DNA of 64,000 nt, taken from Annulohypoxylon bovei var. microspora (lineage: Eukaryota; Ascomycota; Sordariomycetes; Xylariales; Hypoxylaceae). This document shows, in pieces, positions 45,110 through 56,344 of this stretch. The stretch spans positions 1 through 64,000 of the forward strand of contig MU405270.1 in NCBI GenBank assembly GCA_022836615.1. The letters are read 5' to 3'. The position numbers were made by a program, and so were the translations under genes. Position 1 is the stretch's first letter; the number at the start of each line of letters is the position of its first letter. The notes below the pieces were generated by a model. The model saw only the letters and a list, made by a program, of their open reading frames with translations, was not told where the DNA came from and searched no databases.

Positions 45110-47259
45110 GGTGTCCTTGAGGTAAGGCCTAGCAAGCCGGAAAGGGGGTAGGAAGGTAGACAGGAAGTCTGAAGACAAATGCTGTCTCCGTTGATCAAGG
45201 TTGCGAGCCAGTAAATAAGATTTTCGAAGAATGTATCACCGTGTCTCATGACACGGCATGCCGATCTTATATAGACCTACCCAGGTATTATGATGATATG
45301 CGTGCCATGCCCATCGAGGGATAAGCTGAACTGAGACAACAGCATCTAAGCCAGGTACGAACTAAAAGTCGAATTTTCATTCATGGAATCCATAGCCCGC
45401 GTAGACCTTGCTCGTCGAATTCCACCCAGCTGACCTTTTTTTGTCAAAAGGACGCCAAAATGAGTTGGGCTAAGTGACTCGTCAACAGCCGCACAGCTTG
45501 CCAAATTTCGTGGTCTCTCCAGAGTATTCTCTAAAAACCCGGGTTCTAGAAATCGAATCTAGCAAGAATATCTTTTCTCTTCCCCTCCCCCACGGGGTAA
45601 GTATGCCGCGTTAGTGTCCATCCCCGGTCGAGAGAGGCTTGGTTGTGCGTAAGCTAGGTAAAATTAGATGCCTTGTCTAGAGATTTTGAGCGAGCGGTCT
45701 AGGACAGCATGTGAAATCTACACCAAGATTTGCTGTTCCTGACCAGGCGCCAACCGAGGCATATTGGCCATGCAATATATCGGAGCAATTAATTCCAAGT
45801 TCTAGATCGGAAATGATAATTACCTATGATTAGCTGTGGGTGACTAGGTAGGTGGCTGAAAGGAGAAGGAGGGAACCAATGATAGATCATTCCGCTAATG
45901 CCGTACCGCTCGCAAATAGTCCATCACGCCGGAAATCAGTGATCGGTGGTTGGCTGAATCCCTCAGCTGTTAAAATTGGCAGGTAAGTATCCGTAGCATC
46001 CATGGCGCTTAATACGTGTAGTTGGGGTAAAAGTGAAGGTTGATCACTGGGTCGTGATCTTGAGTTGGTCTAATGACCAATCACGGCACCGTGTTACCCC
46101 ATAAAAGACCCGTCGTAATGAGTTTGTGGGGGTGGGGTTTAGCTACAGGCATGACCTAGCTGTCTAGCAGGCCCGAAATTCTGCAGCATTAGGTCATTCT
46201 AGCGGGAGTCGGAGGGATTGGATCCTGTCTTTGCGGGGTAACAAGGGATTGGTAGGTAACCTTAACTCCTATTTCTTCTCCTATTCCCTTTCCACGTGTT
46301 TGTGATCGGTATGTTACCGCAACTACTAGGGAGTTGTAAGAATTGTGTTTATTCGAAATGGTAAAGACCTAGTCACCATGGATTTGGATTGCCTAGGTAA
46401 TTAGTAATGCGTGCCCTGACGGACGGTAGCTTTTTATCCCCGATTCCCAGTGAAATCCGTTCAGCTACGGCTGATAGTCTTAAGGGTTACTCGGCGGCGC
46501 TCCTTCGATAGGTAGGAAGAGATTTGCGAGTCTCCTAAACTAAGAATTAGCCCAGCACTAGTAATTATTGATTCGGATTATCATGTTCGTATTACTACCG
46601 CTAGACTGCGGTGTACCTTTTCTCGGACTCGGCTGTGTAGCTTGGAAAAGATTTTCTGAATTACCTAGCAGATATTCATTCATACGAAGATTAAGCTACA
46701 CTTGTGGTCAGTATTTCTGGGTTTATAGCTGATACTTACAAATTATTTTTCCGAGACAGCATATCTGACGTGGTATTCGACTTGACCTTTTCTGGACATG
46801 ACCCAAGGAAAGCTTTACGAATAGCTCTCGTAAATTTCGGTGTCCGTGTAACGTACCTAGTCTCTTACTTCCAGGGTTGCTATCGCGAATATCAGGTTTT
46901 AGAAAAAACCACGATTATCTCACTCGTGTACTGTAGCACCCTCGGTATCGAGTCACTTCAGAACGGCCAAAATATGGTACGAAGATGACGAAGACTTGTG
47001 AAATATGCCCCACATTATCCGCCTGAGACTAACGGAATAGTATTGAGCGATACTAATCCCCTTGCCGGGATTTGACCAAATAATCCACGATTCACAATTC
47101 AACAAGTCCCTAACCCCCTTCGCGGCAACTTCGAGTGCACTGTTACTCCGGCGAGAATATCCGGTAGCCCCTGGCATAGGCGGCGGTTACACCAGGTTCG
47201 TTCTAGACTTATGCATAGGTACCTAGGTAGGTATAATAGGTGCTTTAGGTACTCGGATT
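45110..47259. other. 2.1-kb intergenic region
   Basis: The 5' flank of the esterase gene plus the 3' flank of the F-box gene. Frames at 46704-46988 (+) and 46953-47177 (-) overlap each other and show no domain. A palindromic TAGGTACCTAGGTAGGTA word lies at about 47216-47233. No RNA gene was recognised. Confidence 0.45.
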
Positions 47260-48785
47260 TCATTCCCCGATTTTAAAATCGAACCCGTCTTGAAAACTGT
47301 ACGCTCTAAAGCCGTTATTATAGAATCGAAGAAGAAAATCTAAGTCGCCTTGATCATGTTGTGAGCTCCAGCCAAACTTTCGATGGGAAAACTCCTCGTT
47401 AATTCTCGCAGAGAACTCCCGGTTGTAGATATCAAATTCAACGTAGGTTTCAAAAGCTGACGTCGAAAACATCGATTCCTCATGCTGGTATCGTTCGCAG
47501 AACCCAATGATGTCGCGACGATAAGGCATCACTTTCTGTATTTGTACCTGGGCATTAGTAGTGTCTTTTCTGTTTCGGGTTTTCGATAGAATTTCAAATT
47601 CAAAAGTCTCTGTATGGTTGGTATCTGTGAACTCATAGACCACTCGCTTAAGGACCGACTTGGAGTTAACATAATTGGTGTATCCGGACGCTAGAAACAA
47701 TTTTCTGTTACACGCAGGATGAAAAATGGCGCAAAGATTGGACTTCCAAGATTTGAGGATCTCGACATCGAAGCTGTGATGGATAATTAGGGGGGTGCTT
47801 GAGAGCGTCGAGAGTTTGCCACCGAACTCCCACAGGAACACATCTCCGCTGAAGAGAATTATGGCAACATTAAGCCCTCTGGTTGTGACACATTTAACAG
47901 GTCCGGGTAACTTCTTTTCTATATTAATGTTTGTAGTGTGGTCCCACGCGATTCTACCAAGTTCAATTAGGATCGAGTTGCAGACACAACTATGCAGGTA
48001 TTTGAATATGAAATCACTTACAAAAGGCGGTCCATAGAGACAATTAGAAGTCTATCCCCGAGAGCTTGGAGTTGGCATACCGGAGAAACAAGCGGTCCAT
48101 TTGGTGCGATAAAAACTTTCCGTGTCCGTGACCATAGGTTGTCGATTGCTATGATTCGAGACTTAGGAAGCCAAGCTAGCCTGCCGTTAGAATATAAAGC
48201 ACTTAGAAATGCTCGGTTGCTCGGTTCGGGACCAGACTGGTAACCGAATTGCGCATAAGCAGCAGACATATCTTCATGATGGCCATGGTACTCGGGGTCG
48301 AGTTTAAAATATGATTCGTATTGCCAAGAAAATGGCTTCTCAAGACTAGACTCGAAAAAGGTCGAACGTAAACGTCCTATTTTGCGGAGGACTTTTAGAC
48401 ATTCCTTTGGGTCTAACGAGGTGCCTATCGATATCTGACCTAACGACGGACATAACTTATTTGTGATGGCATTTATGATATGGGTGGAAAGGAGCTTGTC
48501 TCGCCATCGTCTAGATACGGCGAGACAGGTGACAAAATCGCGCAGATCCAGGAGCTTCGTAATTTGTTTCACGAGCTCAATTGGTAGCTCGCCTATGATG
48601 TCTATGTTGACTCTAGAAAGAAGAGCTTTTACATAGCGAAGTTCTTCGTCGGTAAGAGAGCCGCCCAAGACAAATTGACGGAGTTGTGCGAGACGTGCCT
48701 GGCAGTCTACCTCCTCTTCTACCCTACCGAGGGGTAAGTCCTTGGAATCCATCGACAAGAGAGTCCCATGAAGCTCGTTTGACAA
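47260..48785 (-). CDS. F-box protein
   Basis: Two exons. Exon 1 is 48785-48022; the donor is the perfect GTAAGT. Exon 2 most plausibly starts at 47953 (68-nt intron, acceptor TTGGTAG), giving 485 aa. An earlier acceptor at 47989 would leave a 32-nt intron and 497 aa. The F-box is clear: DIIGELPIELVKQITKLL then LRDFVTCLAVSRRWRDKLLS, about residues 61-100. The C-terminal part has repeated beta-strand-like segments (WLPKSRIIAIDNLWSRTRKV, RKVFIAPNGPLVS, NVAIILFSGDVFLWEFGG). These suggest a propeller-like or other substrate-binding fold, as is common in fungal F-box proteins, but with no WD motif. It should link a substrate to an SCF ubiquitin ligase through Skp1. Confidence 0.85.
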
Positions 48786-49997
48786 TTGGCAGAACTCGTC
48801 GATTGAAAATTCGGAGTAATGCCTATTCCGATTTTCCTCTTAGCCCACCCGCACAACTGACACAAAGTTCAATTTCATAGCTCCGAGTAAAGGGGATATT
48901 GAGAGCAGATTTTTCCAGTTGGATAATTGCAGTGCACAATGCGTTTCACGCCTTGGAAGTTTATGACGTGAAGCTGACGAGATATTATTATAAAAAAAAC
49001 CAATATCTCTCGCGATGTGTCTATGTAGGTCTTACCTACACGTACCTAGTAGGTTGGTATGTTTCGATAGTGGCGATATAATCACCTAAATACATACTAC
49101 CCGTTATGTGAATATACATGCACTTATCAGGACTGCGTGCTGCATACGTAATCAGGAGGCAACCGACGATGTGCTAATAAAAATAATTCAGCCACGCCTC
49201 ATTCATCAACAGCATGCATACATACCTTGGTTAAGGTAACCTTATAATAATACTATATTATGCCGGTGAGCCACTAACGGCTAGGATCGTTGAGATGCTA
49301 GAATTGCTTGCAAAATGGTCTGACGAACATTCTATTCTTATGGCAAAGTTCACGTGGACTGGTGGATCAACGAACTTAAGTAGAACCGCCACTTGTGGCA
49401 TTTGTATTAAAGGCTGTGGCTGACGTCGTCATTCGTTGTGTGGCATGGCAGCAGGGTCTAGGGTCTAGGGTCCACTTATAGGAGGGAGGAATGACCCCTC
49501 CAAGATGGTAAGGTACCTAGGGCATCTTGGGTGCTGGATATACACGTAGACTGGTAGAGTAGGTACATACTTAACTTTCAACTTGAGGAAGTAGGTAGAA
49601 ACCTGCGACGGACCACGGCATATTTCATACTAATTCGAGCTGCACTGGCGACTACCTTACGTGTAGACTAGATTTTGCAGGGTCTTAAACTTTGAACTAG
49701 CGGGTTAGTCTCTTTTCATTCATCTGCGACCCTTCGACTTGAACCCTTCTTCATTTCAAATTCTCCAAATTCCACCACGTATCAAGGCATGTCATACCGC
49801 CTTCGACACCACTCCCTTTTATAATATAATATTGACTGACTAACACACACTTTCTTTCATTAGTGATCCCACCGACATTCGAACTTTCTCTTCCCATTTT
49901 TTACGATCTCTCTCTTTCATCGAGTAGGCAGTTTTCACGTCTCGTCCACCTTCATACCTTAGATATAGAGGAAACAAGATAAGACCCCTCAGTCGCC
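48786..49997. other. Intergenic, divergent promoters
   Basis: 1.2 kb between the F-box gene (-) and the WW-domain gene (+). It contains several TAGGTA words (about 49026, 49050, 49514 and 49559). No gene recognised. Confidence 0.45.
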
Positions 49998-51474
49998 ATG
50001 GCTGGCCCCGCCTCTCCCAACGAAGGTCCTACGTTCGAACCACCACAACTCCCTCCTGGGTGGATAGCGCAGTGGGATGCCGCGAGCAGGAAGTATTACT
50101 ACGTTCAGCTCTCGACGGGCGTGTCTCAGTGGGATACCCCAACGCAAGCTGCGCCAGGAAACACGCCTGCCCAAACAAATGAACATCCATATGGAATCCC
50201 TGGCCAGCAAGAACTTATCACCCATCCCGATGGCACGCAGACAGTCAAGCATCCCGACGGTCGGCTGGAGCCCATCTTGCCAGCCGAGAATAGCAGAGGA
50301 CTTGATGGTCCATCTGGTGAAAGAGGATTTGGTGTACGTCTACAAGTCCTCCGATAGGTCTTGCATTTAAAGCATAATGCGCTGACTTGGTACCTAACTA
50401 CAGAGTTTTGCGGCTAATTCGCTACTAAACCAATTCTCCGGCGGTCACGCAAAACCTCAGGCCACCAACGGTCATAGTTCGGGCGGCATTGGAGGCCTTG
50501 CTGGTCAATTGATTGGTGGTATTGGTGGAAGTCATGGTAGTAGCAGTGGTCACGGGGGATCGTCCGGTACGCACGGCGGAGGCACTGGTCAACTTGTTGG
50601 TCAACTTGCCTCGAATTTATTCTCTTCTGGCCATAAGCCCCAACAACCCCAGAGTTACCATGGTGGACAATCCAGCCAACCTTCGCACTCCGGAGGTCTA
50701 GCCGGCTCTGTGATGGGAGGAGTTGCGAATATGTTTGGAGGGGGCCATGGAAGCCAACCAGTATGTTACCTTCAAACGACGACACTGAGATAAGAACTTC
50801 TGACTAACATATTCTGGCCGGTCAGAACTACGGCTATTCAAATTCAGGCCAGACAAGTGGGTATAACGGGCATGCTCCTCCCACATCCTACCAACCACCG
50901 AATGCCTCGACGCCATCTTACAGCTCTCCCCCTCATCAACAAGGCTCACCCTCTTATAATCCATCCTCTACTCAACACGTAACGCCACAGTACCCTCCTC
51001 CACCCGGCCAGCATGCCGCAACTTCGTACCCCCCTCCTCCTAATCAGCTAGGGGGTCATCAGAACCCATCCTACAATAGTTCTCCTCCCGGCCAACAGCA
51101 CCAGAGTCCCTCTTATGGTAGTGGTCCGGCTTCAGGACAGCATTCTAGTTACGGACATAGTCCAGGTCCTCAAGGACATGGTTATTGTGGGCGTTATTTT
51201 CTTGGTATTTTGTTGTTGTATTTCACTAATATAGAACCTAGCACAACAAACACAATACGCATCGCCGCCGCCGCCGAATCAGCCCCAATATAACGGCCAA
51301 CAGTACCCGCCACCTGCCTCTACGTTTAGTAACCAGCAATACAATATGCCACCGCCATCGTCAGGCCCTCACGGATATTCTGGGCAACCTTCTTATACTG
51401 CTGCTGGGCCACCAGTTCCTTCGGCGACACACCCTCACCATGGCCAGTCGGGAGGATATCCTAGTAATTGGTAG
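49998..51474 (+). CDS. WW-domain protein with Gly/His- and Pro/Gln-rich low-complexity tail
   Basis: Four exons: 49998-50333, 50404-50760, 50826-51186 and 51242-51474. The product is 428 aa. The third donor could be at 51181 instead of 51187, which changes the join by two residues. An N-terminal WW domain occupies about residues 18-49 (LPPGWIAQWDAASRKYYYV, then STGVSQWDTPT), with two conserved Trp. A Gly/Ser/His-rich segment (about 125-230, GGIGGSHGSSSGHGGSSGTH) contains amphipathic repeats like GLAGQLIGGI and GQLVGQLASNLF. The C-terminal half is Pro/Gln/Tyr-rich. Similar ascomycete WW proteins exist but their role is unknown. The WW domain should bind Pro-rich (PPxY or similar) ligands. The composition suggests phase separation or aggregation. 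Confidence 0.85.
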
Positions 51475-51811
51475 CAGGTCAACTTCATGAGCTATCGGTG
51501 ACACTGGCGAATTTTCAAGCAGACGTATAATAGACTGCAGAGTTCATGTTCTCTCGTTTACTAGCATTTCCGCCATATCCATTTTTGCTAAGAAAAAAAT
51601 CGACTTGGGCATTGACTCCTGATGGTTCTAAAGCATAGATTGAGTTATGGATAAAATGAAGGCAGTGCTGAGGTTACGCTTCCGTCCGGGGTTGTGTGGA
51701 GTGCTTTGGTGAGCGAGGATTACGAGTTATGAGAGCTGGAATTCGATGGTACTCTCGTTTGGATCTAGGGAGGCAAATATAGGAAGCAGTGACGAAAGCT
51801 TGTCTACCATT
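51475..51811. other. Convergent 3' spacer
   Basis: 337 bases between the WW gene (+) and the Pga1-like gene (-). No feature recognised. Confidence 0.4.
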
Positions 51812-52605
51812 TCACTGAATTTTCTTCTCCGGGTTTGCTTCTGCTCCTAAGTTACGAATCCAGATTGAGATGTATCGTGCGATAAACCAGGATGTGATGG
51901 CTACTGCGGTAACGTAGCCCACGGTTGGCAATAGTGAACGGGGCAGTACGCCAAGGAGAAAGGGGTCGAGGATGATATCCACATGGACTGGCGGAACATG
52001 TCTCATCAACGTCTTATTCATCGTATAGTAGTCTGCCGAGGCCAGAATCTGGAGAAAGAGAACAGAAGCTTCTCTCTCAGAATTAAAGGTCCGAAGGTTT
52101 CCTGCAGACTTAGATTGAGATTCATGTTCGCCTCCAAGAGACTGGCGAGACCATGAATAGTCCGAAAGCTCGGATATTAATTCAGGCGTCTCAAAGACAG
52201 TCTGTAGCTCATACGTGGCAATTTTGAATTGCGTAGGTTGCTACGAACAAGTTAGCCTTTCTTAACCTGAATAGAAATATATATATATATATATATAAAT
52301 ATCGATAGACCTTTACTTACAGTTGCAGCCCAGCACACCCTCACTTCGTAACGTTGACCCTCGGTAAGTCCGTCAAGGATGAGCCAAGTAGCTTTGCCAT
52401 TAGGTGATGAAATATTGGGGAATTGAGCCTCTAGATGTGTTCGTATTTCCCAATTGGTAGGGGTGAGGGTATCGACATGTAAGTCTTCAAGGGTTGGATG
52501 CGCCGAGGGGATATTGGAGATTGGTGGTCCGACGAAAATGGTCTTTTCGGTATTCGCGCATACCGATGCAATCAGCAAAATTATAGGAGAGAATTGAATT
52601 AGCAT
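51812..52605 (-). CDS. Probable Pga1-like ER membrane protein (GPI-mannosyltransferase II cofactor)
   Basis: Two exons, 52605-52321 and 52240-51812, with an 80-nt intron (GTAAGT to TTCGTAG) containing an (AT)n run. The product is 237 aa. Signal peptide 1-18, a lumenal domain (with ATWLILDGLTEGQRYEVRVC and ATYELQTVFETPELI), then one C-terminal transmembrane segment (VGYVTAVAITSWFIARYI) and a basic tail. The topology and length resemble Pga1, which partners the mannosyltransferase Gpi18 in GPI-anchor synthesis. The match is from topology and remembered ascomycete homologues, not a strong motif, so the name is tentative. The alternative is another small ER-lumenal type I membrane protein. Confidence 0.6.
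52277..52297. repeat. (AT)n microsatellite in an intron
   Basis: About ten AT dinucleotide units lie inside the intron of the Pga1-like gene (52241-52320). Their length may vary between strains. Confidence 0.85.
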
Positions 52606-53122
52606 TGTGGCAATCTAGTAATCCAACCAATTTTATGTATAGGTAAGTTTTAATTATTAATGAAGATCTATTATTTTTTTTAGTGATAAAGTATTGGGCA
52701 ATTGGCGACGGTGTGTCGTTACTGCCAAGCTCAGTCTATCACCTATGATAAATTAACAGCAGTTCCACCTGAGGTCCCTGCATTCTGATGTGGTCTGTGT
52801 GCCTTCCCGAGCAGCCCGAGTCCCGTCTAGGCAACCTCATGTCAACAAAAGCTACTACCCAACCAGGGGGTGAATTTTTAATCCGCCCCCACTTGAACTT
52901 TTAGTACTTTTTAGTTATTGGACTTGGGTAAAAACGACTGGGTCCAAAAGCATCAACAGAACTCCTTTCGACTCAATTTCAATTCCTACATTTTTCATTC
53001 ACTCAACCACCTCCTGCTACGGGACTTTCTTTCTAACCTTGCTTGCTCCCCGAGTCTGATTCTCGTTCTCTCATCTTCTTGTTCTCATTTACTACAGCTT
53101 CTGCATTGTATCTGCCTTCAAG
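52606..53122. other. Divergent promoter of Pga1-like and alpha-tubulin genes
   Basis: 517 bases upstream of both genes. The 3' part is pyrimidine-rich, as in many highly expressed fungal promoters. No specific element can be defended. Confidence 0.45.
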
Positions 53123-54891
53123 ATGCGCGAGATCATTAGCATCAACGGTACGTCTAATGTTTCTTGCTGCACGCGTTTTCCTTCACCGCATAATCCATGT
53201 CTCATACTATAAACACCTATAACGCCCAACTTTTGAAGACACCATCATACTGACATATTCCCTATTTACAGTCGGCCAGGCGGGTTGTCAAATCGCCAAT
53301 TCTTGCTGGGAGGTAAGTCTCCTATATACGACATGACACCGACGTCGCATGTATACCGCATGATCTAGATCTCGGCGATCCCTGTCACGAAAATGACTCG
53401 ATGATGCTAACCCTGACCTCTTATAGCTTTACTGTCTCGAGCACGGTATCCAGGTAGGTTGCCTTGAAACATTCAAACTGTAGAACGCAACTGACAAATT
53501 TATCGTGTAGCCTGATGGATACCTGACTGAAGAGCGCAAGCAGGCGGATCCCGATCAAGGATTCAGCACTTTCTTCTCTGAAACTGGTAAGCATATATCA
53601 TTATATACCTAGTTTTCTTGCTGGTGAATAGCAGTCTAACGTCTCGGATTGAATAGGCCAGGGCAAGTATGTTCCTCGCACTATTTACTGCGATCTCGAG
53701 CCCAACGTCGTCGATGAGGTTCGCACCGGTACCTATCGTAGTCTCTTCCACCCGGAGCAAATGATTACTGGCAAGGAAGATGCGTCCAACAACTATGCCC
53801 GTGGCCACTACACCGTGGGTAAGGAGCTCATCGACCAGGTTTTGGACAGAGTGCGACGCGTTGCCGACAGCTGCGCTGGTCTCCAAGGCTTCTTGGTCTT
53901 CCACTCTTTCGGTGGCGGTACCGGTTCCGGCTTCGGCGCCTTGTTGATGGAGCGTCTTTCTGTTGACTACGGCAAGAAGAGCAAGCTGGAGTTCTGTGTT
54001 TACCCTGCTCCCCAAACCGCCACCTCGGTCGTCGAGCCGTACAACTCCATTCTCACCACCCACACTACCCTAGAGCATTCTGACTGCTCGTTCATGGTCG
54101 ACAACGAAGCCATCTACGACATCTGTCGCCGAAACCTCGGTCTAGAACGCCCTAACTACGAGAATCTGAACCGTTTGATCGCGCAAGGTATGTATCGGCA
54201 TAAATAATATTGATTTGCTGGTGGCTAATATTATCTAGTTGTGTCTTCTATCACTGCTTCTCTCCGATTCGATGGTTCTCTCAACGTCGACCTTAACGAG
54301 TTCCAGACTAACCTGGTGCCGTATCCTCGTATCCACTTCCCTCTCGTCGCCTATGCGCCAGTCATCTCGGCTGCCAAGGCTGCTCACGAGGCCAACTCGG
54401 TTCAGGAGATGACCATGTCCTGCTTCGAGCCGTACAACCAGATGGTCAAGTGCGACCCCCGTCACGGCAAGTACATGGCCACCTGCCTGTTGTACCGAGG
54501 TGATGTGGTTCCTAAGGACGCTCACGCGGCTGTCGCCACTCTCAAGACCAAGCGCACGATCCAATTCGTCGACTGGTGCCCAACCGGATTCAAGCTTGGT
54601 ATCTGCTTCCAAGCTCCTCAGTTCGTCCCCAACGGTGATTTGGCCAAGGTCAACCGTGCTGTCTGCATGTTATCGAACACTACGGCCATTGCCGAGGCCT
54701 GGTCCGCCCTGTCAACTAAGTTCGATCTGATGTATTCCAAGCGCGCTTTCGTCCATTGGTACGTTGGTGAGGGTATGGAGGAAGGTGAATTCTCGGAGGC
54801 TCGTGAGGACTTGGCTGCGCTGGAGCGCGACTACGAGGAGGTTGCTACCGATTCCCTGGAGGCTGAGGGCGATGTTGAGGCTGAGTACTAA
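53123..54891 (+). CDS. tubA: Alpha-tubulin
   Basis: Six exons: 53123-53147, 53272-53312, 53427-53453, 53511-53586, 53657-54187 and 54239-54891. The product is 450 aa, the normal alpha-tubulin length. The N-terminus MREIISINVGQAGCQIANSCWE is joined from the first two exons (quoted here only in part: MREIISIN). The GTP-binding loop GGGTGSGFGA is present in exon 5, and ends with VHWYVGEGMEEGEFSEAR and the acidic tail GDVEAEY with terminal Tyr. Alpha-tubulin pairs with beta-tubulin to form microtubules for nuclear division and hyphal transport. All five introns lie before the last exon and four are in the first quarter, the usual fungal alpha-tubulin pattern. The divergent neighbour is the Pga1-like gene. 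Confidence 0.98.
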
Positions 54892-56344
54892 GTTTGAGGT
54901 CACTCGTGCTACGTGTCACGGCCAGAGGCATTTAATAATTCGCACCCCCGTCGGATGCGATTCAGACCTATCGCGATAGCACCTTGTTTATACTAAAGAC
55001 GTATCGAGATGTGTCAGATGTGCCTAAGTCTCCGAATAACGTGGACCTTTCCGTGGGACTAGTGGAGGCAGCAGGGGACTTTTTTGATTCTACTGTGACT
55101 GAGCCTGGTAGCAAGATTAGTATACGCTTTGTACATCCGTCCTACAACTTTTAATAGCACGAGTTACTCTGGTGTCGTCCCTAAACGGGTTATCTCGACA
55201 GAAAGGACGTTAAAGACATTCAATGTGTTCCAGTCGTAGTTTGATTACCATTCCTGCAGCTTCGTTTTCGTGTCGCTTGGTGTCGCTTGATAATTTCCAT
55301 GCAGTGTGACAGACTTTTGGACCAATGGTTGAAATATAGAGTACCAATCTCACTCTATTCGATGACTACCTTAGACGCTATGCGCGGTTGAGCCCGAGCT
55401 CGACCAATTGTGGCTTCGTTCTCCATTGCAGCTCGCAGCGATGTGCATGACTACCATTCCCCTAAAATGACGATTCCACATTGGGATGCCGCGGCATTCG
55501 TGAGAGGAAAAGAATGCCTTCGAGCTATTTGACTCATCGAGAAATGTTCGTCTCTTTTCTATCCATCTCCAAATCTGATACAGCAAGGATTTACTACGAG
55601 TCGCCTGTTCATCTAGCCGCCGTTCGATAGGATAGAACAATATATGACGCCAGTGGAGGGAAGGCGAAAGAAATGGAGTGTAAAGTTCAGGTCGGGATGA
55701 AGATGTATTAATAATGATAATGATGATGGTTTAAATAGAGGGTCTCTGCATACATATATGTATATGTACGGAATACATAACATATGTATACCTAAGGTAT
55801 GTAGGTATGTATACATGTATGTGTACCGGGAGCCTGGAGCTTCAACGTTGAACGTTAAGAGGTGGTTAAGGAGCTAGAAAAGTGGCTCCGCCTACGTAGA
55901 CTTGCGGTAGACTACTCCGTACCCAGCTGCCTTGGTAGCTTAAGGTAGGGGCAGTAGGGGGAAGTTCAAGGTTCCAAGGTTACCCTGTCAAACCTGTAAT
56001 ACTTAGGTACCTATCGTACCTGTGGAGGTAAGTTTTAGACTCTACCTAGACTCCAGCCTCCTGCCAAAAGTGAAAGTTGGAGACTCCAACACCAAAACAT
56101 CTCTTCCACACTTTACCATCCTACCTTTCGCAATACACGGCCTAAAACCTTGTGACGGTATTTTGTTGCCGAAGCTCCAAAGTAGCTCCTTGTTTTATTG
56201 GCAGTCAATAATTCTATACCCGTCTTGACACACTGTCAATTGAACTTTTTTTTGTCTGCATCCGAAACATAATCCCGAAATCCTCCGTCCTCGCCTGCCG
56301 AGCTCTGTCTTAAATTGAAGCCTGGTGAGCTCGGCTGCGCAATA
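54892..56344. other. Intergenic region downstream of alpha-tubulin
   Basis: 1.45 kb holding the tubulin 3' flank and the EDE1 promoter. At 55745-55830 a stretch of ATACATATATG/GTATGTATAC-type palindromes clusters. Frames at 55371-55640 and 55613-55816 (-) are unsupported. Confidence 0.45.

Noticed and set aside
46704..46988. 94-codon plus-strand frame in the esterase/F-box spacer
   Set aside because: It begins with GTG rather than ATG and lacks any domain; not supported.
53563..54063. 166-codon frame antisense to alpha-tubulin
   Set aside because: A typical shadow of a highly codon-biased gene.
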